From Uloborus plumipes (taxonomy: Eukaryota; Arthropoda; Arachnida; Araneae; Uloboridae), in assembly GCA_038373865.1 (NCBI GenBank), contig JAXGGA010000087.1, positions 291,383 to 355,382 of the forward strand: 64,000 nt of DNA, written 5' to 3'. Shown here piece after piece: positions 22,053 through 32,139 of this stretch. Position 1 is the stretch's first letter. Each line of letters begins with the position of its first letter. The position numbers were made by a program, and so were the translations under genes. Under the pieces are notes generated by a model, which saw only the letters and a program-made list of their open reading frames with translations, was not told the origin of the DNA and did no database searches.

Positions 22053-22190
22053 AGAGGCACAAATCCTTTTAAATGTAAGGCACTGAAATCAAAAATCAGA
22101 GGCACAGACGTTTTCAAATATAAGGCACTGAAATCTAAAATCAGAGGCACAAACGTTCTCAAATATAAGGCACTGAAATCTAAAATCAAA
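22053..22190 (+). repeat. 45-bp tandem repeat, three copies
   Basis: Units at 22053-22097, 22098-22142 and 22143-22187 begin AGAGGCACA and differ at few positions; a partial fourth follows. Because 45 is a multiple of three, an open frame runs through with a 15-residue repeat, but this is a consequence of the DNA repeat. The repeat lies in the GGCAC-rich end of element 3. Confidence 0.85.
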
Positions 22191-22666
22191 GGCACAGTAT
22201 GTGCCTTTTAATTTCAGAGGCACAAACGGTGCCTTTCATTTTAAATGTGCCGCTGAATTTTCAGAGGCACAAAAGTTCAAAATGTGCCTTTTATTTCAGA
22301 GGCACAGTTTTAAGAGTGTATATCAATATACCAATGATATGTTACCATGAAATGCTGATAGGGCTTAAATATTTTTGCTTAATGTAGAAAGCAACATATT
22401 TTACCATCACAGTTGGATAACTCATTTTTTTATGTTTTGTGGGTTAACTCCTTTTTGCATAACACCATCCAAATGGAGTAATTAAAATGAACAAAAGACT
22501 TCCTACGAACTATAGCCGTTCAAATTTTGGTTCTCTTTAGAACATTAGACGGACCAAGTGTTCCAACTTATTATTTCTTTAATAATTTGGCTGTCTACAA
22601 GTACTCGAGGGACCTTTTACATACCGCATACTTGAGCGCTGTCGATTTTCTGCATCATGAAAATCC

Positions 22667-22749
22667 ACCGTCTGGGGCCGGGTTCGAACTCGCGCTTTTT
22701 AGGCGTAAGAGGCCAGCGTCTTAACCACTATACCACTCTGTCGGTGGTA
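22667..22749 (-). repeat. tRNA-like sequence (degenerate, Lys-CTT-like), probable SINE head or tRNA relic
   Basis: On the minus strand, CCACCG and CGGTGG could pair as an acceptor stem. An A-box-like TATAGTGGTTAAGACG and a B-box-like GTTCGAACC are present, and a CTCTTAC loop would give anticodon CTT. The anticodon and T stems have mismatches (only three anticodon pairs) and no 3' CCA context helps, so I do not call a functional tRNA. Confidence 0.55.
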
Positions 22750-23842
22750 TAGTGTCATAATTTCAATCTTTTTGGGATTAAAAAAGCCTTTTTGATTTCA
22801 GAAATAATAAAATAATGTTAGCTATCTGTTCGGCATTAGGGCATTTCTTCAACCTCGGTGCGAAAAACTATTGTTTTGGAAAACTATTTCAGAACTATTT
22901 TTTAAATTTTAATAATAAAAAATATTGCATCAGTGAACGATTTTTAAGTAATACTAATACAATTCTAATATATTTGAAAAAAAAAACGTATTTTTGCCCT
23001 AAAGTAAACTATTTAAGAATGATAATAACAAATTTCAAATGTGCGTGCTTATAACAGAAAATGGTGTATTTACTTATTTTTATTTTTATTTCTTTTACAA
23101 TTAAAATATATCAATTTTTTAAAAAAAATCGTCTAATAAATTTAGGGATAGTTTGTTTTTATAATAATTTAAAACTAAAATTTTCATTTCAGAGGTTTAA
23201 AGAGAGAAAAAAAAAAGTCAGTAGAAATATATTTTACGTTTTATAATGAATTTAAAAAGAAAAAAAAAGAAAAAAAGCTTAAAACAATCATTATTTAAAA
23301 AAAAAATCTTCAGGATATACTGTAGTGTATTAATATCAGGTCATTATCCTAGTATAAACTTTAATAAATCAAGTTCAAATTTTGATGTTTTAAATTTGAG
23401 AGAAGGAGAGCATTTTTGGCAATTTTTTTAATTTTTAATTTTGATCTTTATTAACATTTGCAAGAATTTTGACTATCATGAACGCTTTAAAAATGTATGT
23501 CCATTTCCACACACAAAAATTCGAACTAAATCATTTTTGACTCTTAAAATGTTCTTCTACTTTTTTGTTTATTTATATACTTTGAAAATACTTAAATTTT
23601 ATGTAACTTCGTTCATTTCTCGGCTTTATAGTAGTTAAATATTTCAACTTTACTTTTAAAAAAAGACAAGTTCTTCGGAACAAATCGCCCACTTTTCCAT
23701 TTAGAATTAAGTATATTAGAAGTCCAAAAATTTCATAAATGAATATGGAAAAAAAAATCACTTCGTCTCACCACTTTCACTCAAAATAAGAATTTTCGAA
23801 GTTAAATAAGTAAGTCCTATAATCGACTGATTTGACTCATTT

Positions 23843-24562
23843 GAAGGACATCCTAAGAATGAAGACCGCAGGATGTCAGAAAATAAAGTACTTCGTACGT
23901 TCTGAAATGTTGCAGTTTACTTCAGGCTATCCGGAGGACAATAATAAAATTTGTACTTGGGACGTCCTATGTAATGCTCCTTAGGATGACCTCATGTCAT
24001 CGAATTTTACAGTACACCCCATGACATAATTTAAAAAAATATTTCGGACAAACATAAGCTTGTTTTGTATTTATTTGGTTTTTAAAATTAGTTGTAGAGC
24101 TACTTTGAGCTTCCCATTTCATATTTAATTGTAAAATTTAAAAAATTGCATTTTTTCAAGGAATCTTTTCCTTCAAAAATTTGTAGCATATTTGTATGTT
24201 TAGTTAGTTTGAATATTATTTTCATGCTTCGTATAACTTTGTGCACCATAGTTTACTGTCATTTGTAGTAAATTTCATTGAGAAAATAAAAAATAAAATT
24301 TTAATGAATATAATGTCCTAAAAACAATTGATTTTGTTGAGACTTGGGACATCCTTAGAGATAAGTTCCCAGGACATCTGGAAAAAGAGTCCGTGGGACG
24401 TCCTGAAAGGATGCGGATCACTTTTGGTCATCCTTAGACCTAAAAAAAAAATAGTCCGTGGGACGTCCTGTGAGGCCCATCTAAGGATCACCAAATTTCA
24501 TCGATTTTGACATCGGACTAGATTCGGACGTTCAGGACATAAAATGGACGTCCACTGGACGT
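23843..24562 (-). repeat. Right cluster of GGACGTCC-like motifs
   Basis: Copies of GGACRTCC-type octamers near 23846, 23960, 24348, 24374, 24398, 24463, 24525, 24547 and 24557, approaching the right end of element 1. Mirror image of the left cluster. Confidence 0.7.
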
Positions 24563-24578
24563 TTCGTGCTGTCTGGGT

Positions 24579-24883
24579 AAAAAACTTGATTTTCACTATT
24601 TTTAAGCGTTTCGGGGAGATTTTTCAACATCCTCTTCACGGCGCCGTAGGTACAAAATGTTCTACTATAGGATTTTTCGTAATCTTTTCAATGAGATCAA
24701 AATCATTATTTCTCTAGATAGAGCGTCAAAAATTTAGATTTTAAATAAAAAAGAACTATTAAGCGAATTTTTTCCGACCTGGTCTAACAGTCCTTCCCTC
24801 GCGCTAATCTACACCTGCTGTAAAAATTGGAACGAAATCGGTCGGGTAGTTTGCCTCAGACACACATATTTTGGATTTCATAT
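24579..24883. other. Retroelement-tail-like spacer
   Basis: No gene. The text near 24815-24850 (aaattggaacgaaatcgg) resembles the 3' non-coding tails of invertebrate non-LTR retrotransposons as I remember them. No coding part is attached. Confidence 0.25.
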
Positions 24884-25746
24884 GGGCGATTCTCTGTAAA
24901 CTCGTCATTTTTCGCATGGGTTCAGAAAATGAATCTATTACTTTGGTTTGAAAGATGGCCAATTCAAGTTTGTGTTTATCTGATAAATCATGAAGTCCCC
25001 TGCCTAGTATAACTAGGCAGGGGACTGTGTCAGGTGACTGTGTTTTTGCTCTTAGTTGCGTAATATCTACAAAACTATTGGAACATAATTAGTTACGTGA
25101 CTACCTATAAATTTAGGCACAAACCGTGCACATAATAACTAATATGTTTCATAATTAAACTAATTGACATTAATAAAATCACTTCCCAGAGAACTGTTTT
25201 CGTAACTACCCTGATGCATACTTTGATTACAAATGTGGCTCTCAAACCAAACAAAGTATCACTTCAACACCGTTCTCAGCAATTTCACTGATTACTTTAA
25301 ACTTCATGACAAAAAGCATTTGCAAGAGTAACAGATTTTTTCTATTGGAGCTCTGAATTTGTGGCAGGGAACTGTTTGAAAAATCTTCGGACAGAATTTA
25401 CATGGCAATTTTAAGTTTTAAAAATACGTAATTAGACCTTATTTCATAAAAAAAGATAGTTACATTATTCTATTTTTAGATAAATATTGCCAAATTTATG
25501 TAGTGTTTTAGGTATTTTGAAATATTACCTTTCAGTGTTAAACTATTGGGTTGGGACAGCCAGGGGACTGTTCTTGGTGCTTAGATAATTTCTAGAAAAA
25601 AATACATTGTTATCGCTCCAAATACAATTGGGCTACAAAGTATTAATGCTTTACTTGTATTAAGAGTGATAATCACTTTATTACACTTTATTATTTTTAA
25701 ATTACTCTGTCCGGACAGCTAATTACGAGTTTACAGAGAATCGCCC
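24884..25746. mobile_element. Element D: 863-bp TIR element with 4-bp target duplication
   Basis: Perfect 22-bp inverted ends starting GGGCGATTCTCTGTAAACTC lie at 24884-24905 and 25725-25746. They are flanked by ATAT at 24880-24883 and 25747-25750. It has no coding capacity. It contains a strong hairpin at 24994-25026. A second, rearranged copy lies at 62318-63691. Confidence 0.9.
24994..25026. repeat. Perfect 15-bp-stem hairpin within element D
   Basis: AGTCCCCTGCCTAGT, a 3-base ATA loop, then the exact complement. The D copy at 62488-62520 keeps the hairpin with one base changed in each arm. Confidence 0.9.
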
Positions 25747-25940
25747 ATATACACTCAGGCACATTGAAAATAGCGACCCAAGAAGAAAGCATCGGATTGA
25801 AATGAAATTTAATACACATAATGATACAGATGAGAGGTTCACTTGATCTCAAAATCAAGACAATTGAACGAATACAGGGTGTGCAAGGACACACATACAG
25901 AGCAACTTCAATAGCGCGTTGGACCACCTCTAGCTAAAAT

Positions 25941-26500
25941 TCATGCCGCCATACGGCCCGGCATTGAGTTGATTAGACGCCTGATGTTGTCCTGAGGCAG
26001 ATGGGCCCACAAATTTGTAACAGCCAACTCCAAATCACGCACAGAGTGACACGACGGCATCTGACGTTTTACCTGATCCCACACATGCTCTAAAGGGGAT
26101 AAGTCGGGGGAGCGGGCCGGCCATGGAAGAGTCTGAAAATGACGTAGGAAGTCTTGAGCAACTCTTGCTGTATGCGGACGAGCATTATCTTGCTGGAAAA
26201 TTGCCCCTGGGAGACCATTTAGGAAAGGTCCTACATGGGGTCGAAGAATATTATCAACGTACCGTTGGCCGGTTAAGTTTCCACGCATCACAATTAGATT
26301 GGACCGGCTATCATAGGATATGGCCCCCCAGACCATTACACCAGCTGTGCGGGCAATGTGACGTAGAACAGTGTGGGAGGAATTGTACCGCTCAGCTGGG
26401 CGCCTCCACACCGGTATACGGTTATCATCAGTCCCTAAAACAAACCTAGACTCATTACTAAACACAACTTTTTGCCAATCTGTGATATTCCTCAATTGAT
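25941..26500 (-). pseudogene. Tc1-like transposase, C-terminal two thirds (left arm)
   Basis: Minus-strand reading from near ITDWQKVVFSNESRF to SMPGRMAA. Blocks present: FSNESRF (first catalytic Asp replaced by Asn), VMVWGAISYDSRSNL, GNLTGQRYVDNILRPHV, FQQDNARPHTARV, SPDLSPLEHVWD. I count 32 residues between the Asp of QQDN and the Glu of PLEHVW, two fewer than the usual 34. The N-terminal HTH domains are absent. Translation is otherwise open. The lost first Asp and missing N-terminus make it inactive. Confidence 0.9.
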
Positions 26501-26514
26501 ATAGCCTTATACCG

Positions 26515-26985
26515 GTGTGGAGGCGCCCAGCTGAGCGGTACAATTCCTCCCACGCTGTTCTACGTCACATTGCCCGCACAGCTGGTGTAATGGTCTGGGG
26601 GGCCATATCCTATGATAGCCGGTCCAATCTAATTGTGATGCGTGGAAACTTAACCGGCCAACGGTACGTTGATAACATTCTTCGACCCCATGTAGGACCT
26701 TTCCTAAATGGTCTCCCAGGGGCAATTTTCCAGCAAGATAATGCTCGTCCGCATACAGCAAGAGTTGCTCAAGACTTCCTACGTCATTTTCAGACTCTTC
26801 CATGGCCGGCCCGCTCCCCCGACTTATCCCCTATAGAGTATGTGTGGGATCAGCTAAAACGTCAGATGCCATCGTGTCACTCTGTGAGTGATTTGGAGTT
26901 GGCTGTTACAAATTTGTGGGCCCGTCTGCCTCAGGACAACATCAGGCGTCTAATCAACTCAATGCCGGGCCGTATGGCGGCATGA
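26515..26985 (+). pseudogene. Tc1-like transposase, C-terminal half (right arm)
   Basis: Plus-strand inverted copy of 25941-26415. It runs from WRRPAERYNSSH to SMPGRMAA, with FQQDNARPHTARV and SPDLSPIEYVWD. It differs from the left-arm copy at only a few residues (for instance PIEY for PLEH), so the duplication is recent. The first catalytic block is absent. Confidence 0.9.
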
Positions 26986-27176
26986 ATTGCAGCTAGAGGT
27001 GGTCCAACGCGCTATTGAAGTTGCTCTGTATGTGTGTCCTTGCACACCCTGTATTCGTTCAATTGTCTTGATTTTGAGATCAAGTGAACCTCTCATCTGT
27101 ATCATTATGTGTATTAAATTTCATTTCAATCCGATGCTTTCTTCTTGGGTCGCTATTTTCAATGTGCCTGAGTGTA

Positions 27177-27690
27177 TATAAAGATAAAGCGTAATAAAAC
27201 CATTCACAAGGAGCAGCACCACATTTTCAATAAACGACAAGTTTCAATTATCACAATGATTTCTGCTCAAACTTAACAGAACACAAACATTACACTTAAG
27301 AACAGAAAAACATTATGATTCAATCAATTTTCTTATCACTCTAGTTCCCATTTTTTTCTGAAAATGTTTCCTTTTGTAAAATGTTATTCCTAACTTAGAA
27401 TACGTGACTTTTGTCGTCCCGTATCAATGTTCTCCAGGCTGCGGGACAGTGTTTCAAAACACGGGACAATCCCTTGAAATCCAGGACCTCTGGTAACCCT
27501 GATCTAGCCAGCAATTCACTTTTAAAGGCTTGTTTTCAGCTTGAAGTGAATGTATGGGACTTTCTTAGTGAATCACAATGACCTCCAGTGTCCTCCAATT
27601 GAGATACTCCTGCTTGCCCACCCCTAACGTGACTCCTGGCTAAAACCATGAATAAAAATGAAACTTTTATAAATGAACAATATTTCAACC
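27177..27690. other. Intergenic, no gene seen
   Basis: No motif or repeat with two ends recognised. Confidence 0.4.
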
Positions 27691-27699
27691 TCTGTATGC

Positions 27700-27790
27700 A
27701 TTGGCGCCGATGGTTGAAATTTACCCATCGGCCATCGGCATCGTCCCATCGGCTTCGAAAACATCTAATGCCGATGCATGGCCGATGTTT
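27700..27790. repeat. CATCGGC-rich repeat block
   Basis: Several copies of CATCGG/CCGATG within 90 bp. A similar block in the opposite arrangement lies at 33960-34060, so the two may be the ends of one older element now holding element B. Confidence 0.5.
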
Positions 27791-27998
27791 GAAAAAAGTT
27801 TTCTTAATAGGAAATTATATCTTCTCAACTTTTTACTTCCCAATTAAAAGTAGGTTCACCATGTGGCTTGAACTCGGGCAGCAACGGGACCAGCAAAGTT
27901 CTGGATTTTGGAATTTTCCGAATCGGGCAGATACCGAAATTTTCACAACACAGCAAACACTTTCCGAGCGACCGCTTTGATGAGAGTTTTTCGAGTTG

Positions 27999-28085
27999 CA
28001 GTAAAACCTCCGAATGACGGACAGTCATGGAACCGGAGGGGGGGGGGGTATTGGGATGTGTCCATTATTAGGGAGGATTTTACTA
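27999..28085. mobile_element. Tiny pogo/Tigger-like MITE
   Basis: CAGTAAAACCTCC at the left and the complement of TAGTAAAATCCTCC at the right enclose 87 bp, with GACGGAC and GTGTCC also in inverted positions and a G-run in the middle. The ends resemble the CAGT-AACCTC termini of Tigger-type elements. No clear TA duplication. Confidence 0.45.
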
Positions 28086-28689
28086 TTTCAAACTTTACAT
28101 ATTAATTTAATGCAGAGTAATAATAATAAATGCGTACCATTTCCATCATACAATACGTACTTATAATTGCGTGCATTATTTACTATATCTCGCTTGAACT
28201 AAATTCATATCATTTTCCCTTTCCACTTTTAAATGCTAGCGTGCCTTTTTTTTGCAATCCTTTAAATCACCCCCAAGGCTCCTCTATTTTACCTCATATT
28301 TCTATTAGAAGCATAATTCAGCTGCCTACGCATTTTTTCTCCACTGTTCTCTGATTTTCTATGAGATATATTCATTGAAAAATTAGAATTGTAAATATGA
28401 CTACGGCCCCTAACTTACCATCATATTTATGTACTCAGTTATTTTTATTTAAACTATAACATGGGTGGGATACGATTTTGTTTAGTAACGAAAAAATAAT
28501 TATTTTGGAACATACTGGAGCAAAACAAAACCAACGTCTTAGAGCAGGCTGAAGCAAGAAAATTAAAATTTTGGCGTGACTGAAGCAAAAGAAAAAAAGA
28601 ACACCATTTTGCTGCGAGATTTACCAAAATAAAAAATCGAATTTGGAGCAAAAGTGGCAAAAAAAAAAGTGCAAGCTGAAGCAAAATGG
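28086..28689. other. Intergenic, no gene seen
   Basis: A/T-rich; 28490-28680 repeats the phrase GAAGCAAAA/GAGCAAAA several times in diverged form. No coding region. Confidence 0.4.
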
Positions 28690-29222
28690 TTATGAGTGAT
28701 TCCCTACCAACTCACCTAAAAAAAGAAAAGTTGGTTCCTGCTCCTCTTATTTTCTGAGATACATGCCCTCAATGTTTGTACGCCCCGTCTAAATACTAAA
28801 AAGTGATGTTATTTAATCATTTTTTATAAAAAAAATTACTCATGCAATATGCAAGTGTTGGATATCTATGGAAACTAGATATTCTAGGCATTCAGAAAAA
28901 AATACTAGAACGTTCATAATGAATGTTGCTAAGGTACAGGGCTCTTTGAAGTTGCCACCACAAAAACTTGATTTTGCCAATTTTGCTGAAATTGAGGAAT
29001 TTATTCCAAAAAAAGGAAGACATAACCAAAGGTTTACTCACTTTCTGGTAGTGTACAGATGTTTACTATAAAGGGTTACACAATGCATAACTTGGGTTTC
29101 TCACTCCTTCTTAGAAATATTTAAGCTTAAAGATAAGCTATAAGGCAAAAACATGCGATTTTAGCCATCTTGGCAACCATTTTTCTTATAAAAGGGGAGC
29201 AGTAGAAACTTAATTTTTTTAA

Positions 29223-30138
29223 ACACATTAATGCCTGACATTTTTTCACCAAAGATATTTTAGTGCTTAATGGATAGGAAAAATAATTTAAAAAATATCA
29301 TGTAAAAAATATTTTTTTATTAAGGCTACAATAGACATGCAATGTTTTATGAGATAGTTTATAAAATATGGCTGAAAATGAAAATTTATATGAATTTTTC
29401 AGCTGAAAATTTTCATTTTCAACCATCTTTTATAAACTATCTCATAAAACACTGCATGTAATGCATGGTTTTATGGAATCATGCCTAATAATTGGAAATT
29501 AAGTGGAAATTCAAAGTTTGAAAAAAAATTATAACGCATGGAGCATTTTGAAATTTTGTTAAAAAATTTAAAAAATTTTAAATATGAAAAAAAGTATTCA
29601 TTGTTTTTGCACCAATTTGTGCTTTTTATGCTGTTAGATATAGTAAATATACAATAATACAAGCAAGCAAAGTTTTAGACATATGGATCAATAATTGAAA
29701 AAAAATCATTTTTTTTCCCCTTTTTTTTTTTTTTTTGTCCACTGTAGCCTTAAGGAAAGAAAAATCGTCCCTTAAAAGTTACGACAGACCCCAGAGGGTA
29801 CATACTTTTCTTACTAAATGTTTTTTCTGCCTACGATATAATGTTTAAAAAGACATTTAATAAGATGAAATAAAATCAGCAATTAACATGAACTGGGAAG
29901 CTGGGAATAGCTTTGAAAACTATTTTTCTCTTAAGATTGTGAACGATGTAATTTTTGCATCACATTAAACTGCTACAGAACACACTCTACAATTGTTATA
30001 TGCTGAAATCTGTTTATTTTGAATTGAAATAATACCAAGGTACTAATTGAACATTATTATTTGGTTGAAATGTTCATTTTTGAGAATTTCAGACCCTTTT
30101 TGGACCGTCCCTAAAAAGGGACGCTAGGCATTAATGGG
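29223..30138. mobile_element. piggyBac-like non-autonomous insertion in left arm of B
   Basis: TTAA at 29219-29222 and 30139-30142. Ends ACACATTAATGCCTGACA and the complement of CCCATTAATGCCTAGCG are inverted copies. TTAA targets with CCC-ATTAATGCC ends suggest the piggyBac superfamily. Element C has no insertion at the matching position (near 51865-51880), which serves as an empty site. Net length without the nested MITE is about 500 bp. No transposase. Confidence 0.75.
29334..29749. mobile_element. 416-bp TTAA-flanked MITE nested in the piggyBac-like insertion
   Basis: TTAA at 29330-29333 and 29750-29753; ends GGCTACAATAGACA and the complement of GGCTACAGTGGACA. It contains a long hairpin near 29340-29455 (arms around ATGAGATAGTTTATAAAAT and its complement). 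Confidence 0.8.
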
Positions 30139-30498
30139 TTAAACAAGCTACTGATATGTTAGCTATTCACAGGAAATAAATGGGAATCTGGAAATAAATG
30201 GGAGAAATTTTGGTTATTTCTCCCATTAAGAGATATCCTGCTGACAGTATATGCATGTTTTTCGCGACGACCATATGCTTTTGTTCCCTCTCTCATGGAC
30301 TTAACATTAATTAAACCAAAAAATAATTACATATTTATTAATAGCTGTATTATCTACCCAATATGTCAAGAAATTTAATATATTAAACCATTGAACAATA
30401 AATTGCATATTTAATGAAAACAAGAAATAATATTTCTCCGACGCTGAGCATTATGCATTCATAATTATAAAGTACTAAATAATTTCTTGAGAAATTAA

Positions 30499-30690
30499 TT
30501 AAAATAAAGGAGCTATAATATTTATCTCATAAGCAATACCCCTGCAGAATTTCTTGAATATCACATGAATATCAGGAAAATAAATGAGGCCATTTCGTTT
30601 GAGGTAGGATAGTTTATGACAAATTTCATTTGATGAGCTACTAACTGAGCGTGCTGATAAAAAACTATTAATTTCAGCATCGCATTCCAT
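30499..30690 (-). CDS. Short conserved ORF of elements B/C, possible first exon
   Basis: The minus-strand frame MECDAEINSF... runs 63 codons. Its first 48 or so residues match a 50-codon ORF in element C (53057-53209 plus, 52282-52434 minus) with about 11 substitutions; the NEICHK, LIYFPDIHVIFKKF and N-terminal DAEINS blocks are unchanged. The ATG context (aaggtaaaATGG) is also kept. I recognise no domain. It may be an exon of a decayed or spliced transposase, or a short protein of the element. Coding status rests only on this conservation. Confidence 0.4.
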   Translation of the reverse strand: MECDAEINSFLSARSVSSSSNEICHKLSYLKRNGLIYFPDIHVIFKKFCRGIAYEINIIAPLF

Positions 30691-31379
30691 TTTACCTTAT
30701 TAAAAATTAAATATTTACAAAATAATTAAATAATTTAATATAAAGCAATGCTTGAAGAATCAAAATTAGTACAACTAATTTATTACCATACTGATCTTTA
30801 CAAAACTGACATGTGCTGTATTGATAAGAACTGACAAAAATAAGTTTACTCACCAAAATACTAATTCACAGATACCATGGTACACACACATACATTCTAT
30901 TTTCTACAAAATAATACTGCAACAAAGAACAAGGGTATCCTCCTGTTTAGAGCCAATCAGGAATATCCCAATCACAAGATTGGGAGTATTGGATATCGCT
31001 TATGAGATAAATATTCAGAACTCCTTTATTTTAATTGATTTTTTAAGAAATTCTTTAGTACTTTATAATTATGAATGCATAATACTCAGGCAGCGGAGAA
31101 ATTCTATTTCTTTTTTTCATCAAATATCTAATTTATTGCTCAATGATTTAAAAAAATAAATTTCAGGACATATTGGGTAGTCCATGGTTAATTTATTATG
31201 GTATTAGTTAATTTGAAGTCCATGAGAGGGGGATCAAAAGCATGTGATCGTCGCGAAAAACATGCATATACTGTCAGCAGGATATCTCTTAATGCAAGAA
31301 ATAACCAAAAGTAAACTTTTTTCCGGTGAATAGCTAACATATCAGTAGCTTGTTTTAAAAAAACATTAAAGTTTCTACT

Positions 31380-31421
31380 GCTCCGCCTTTATGAGAAAGA
31401 TGGCCTACCATAAAGGCGGAG
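31380..31421. repeat. Hairpin in right arm of B
   Basis: CTCCGCCTTTATG and its exact complement are separated by about 16 bases. They replace the simple CTCCCCCTTTATG seen at the same place in element C, suggesting a local inverted duplication. Confidence 0.7.
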
Positions 31422-32139
31422 AAAAATGTAACATGTTTTCATGTAAAAATTATTTTTTACATGATATTTTTTTAAATTATTTTTCCTGTCCATTAAACAC
31501 TAAAATATCTTTGGTAAAAAAATGTCAGGCATTAATGGGTTTAAAAAAATTAAGTTTCTACTGCTCCCCTTTTATAAGAAAAATGGTTGCCAAGATGGCC
31601 AAAATCGCATGGTTTTGTCTTAAGGCTTATCTTTAAGCTTAAATATGTCCAAGAAGGAGTGAGAAACCCAAGTTATGCAGCATGTAACCATTTATAGTAA
31701 ACATCTGTACACTACCAGAAAGTGAGAAAACCTTTAGTTATGTCTTCCTTTTTTTGGAATTCCTCAATTTTAGCAAAATTGACAAAATCAAATTTTTTGG
31801 TGTTAACTTCAAAGAGAACTGTACCTTAGCAATTTCCATTATGAACGTTATAATATTTTTTTCTGAATGCCCGGAGTAACTAGTTTCCATAGATATCCAG
31901 CACTTTTACATTGCTTAAGTACAATTTTTTTATAAAAAATGATTAAATAACATCGCTTTTTTAGTATTTTGACGGAGCGGACTAACTTTGAGGGCATGTA
32001 TCTCAGAAAATAAGTGGAGCAGGAACTTAAAAATTTGGACTTTTCCATGCCTCTATATAATAATGTGAGCCAAATTTAAAGAAAATCAGAGTCGGTCGTG
32101 CGACCCCCGTTAGGCGAGTTGGTATAGAATCACTCTTAT

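Larger units (their letters stand above)
19115..22318. mobile_element. Element 3: TIR element nested in element 2, TA target
   Basis: TA at 19113-19114 and 22319-22320 flanks CACTCTTAAAA inverted ends, followed by TGTGCCKC-type subterminal sequence. GTGCC/GGCAC motifs are concentrated at both ends (19125-19320 and 22053-22310). No transposase was recognised in the 3.2 kb. A diverged internal repeat (TCACAAGATTCRGTTGA...) occurs near 20066, 20899 and 21125. Confidence 0.75.
19017..22470. mobile_element. Element 2: TIR element nested in element 1
   Basis: Ends GGATGATGTTATGCAAAAAG (left, from 19017) and the complement of GGATGGTGTTATGCAAAAAG (right, to 22470) match over about 36 bp with one difference. 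AAAT flanks both sides (19013-19016, 22471-22474), a 4-bp target duplication. Removing element 3 leaves about 250 bp, so it is a MITE-sized unit. Confidence 0.85.
18694..24578. mobile_element. Element 1: outer TIR transposon with GGACGTCC subterminal repeats
   Basis: The left end, ACCCAAGCGGCACAACTTTG at 18694, and the complement of the right end, ACCCAGACAGCACGAAACGT ending about 24578, align over roughly 34 bp with several mismatches. Both ends are followed inward by many copies of a GGACGTCC or GGACATCC motif. No confident target duplication was found. Without nested insertions the element would be about 2.4 kb. No protein gene was recognised in it. The superfamily is unknown to me. Confidence 0.65.
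25752..27174. mobile_element. Palindromic Tc1-like element made of two inverted 3' halves
   Basis: TA at 25750-25751 and 27175-27176 flanks identical inverted ends starting CACTCAGGCACATTGAAAAT. The arms 25752-26415 and 26514-27174 are near-perfect inverted copies of the 3' part of one Tc1-like element. The 98-bp centre (26416-26513) holds a little more transposase sequence in one orientation only. The 5' half, including the DNA-binding domain, is missing from both arms. Both outer ends are therefore the same TIR, and the unit has a target-like TA on both sides. Its left end directly abuts the target duplication of element D. Confidence 0.9.
28694..32135. mobile_element. Element B: long-inverted-repeat transposon with 4-bp target duplication
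   Basis: Ends gagtgattccctaccaactc (left) and the complement of gagtgattctataccaactc (right) are flanked by TTAT at 28690-28693 and 32136-32139. Inverted arms run from 28694 to about 30533 and from about 30998 to 32135. The left arm is longer because of a TTAA-flanked insertion (29223-30138). The single-copy middle (about 30534-30997) contains most of a short ORF shared with element C. The sequence is closely related to element C at 51262-54219, including the inner boundary of the arms. Confidence 0.88.

Noticed and set aside
22053..22190. CRISPR-like array or repeat protein
   Set aside because: Direct tandem units without spacers in a eukaryotic transposon end; the in-frame protein repeat follows from the 45-bp period.
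22667..22749. Functional tRNA-Lys(CTT) gene
   Set aside because: Two stems have several mismatches; it reads as a degenerate tRNA-derived sequence.
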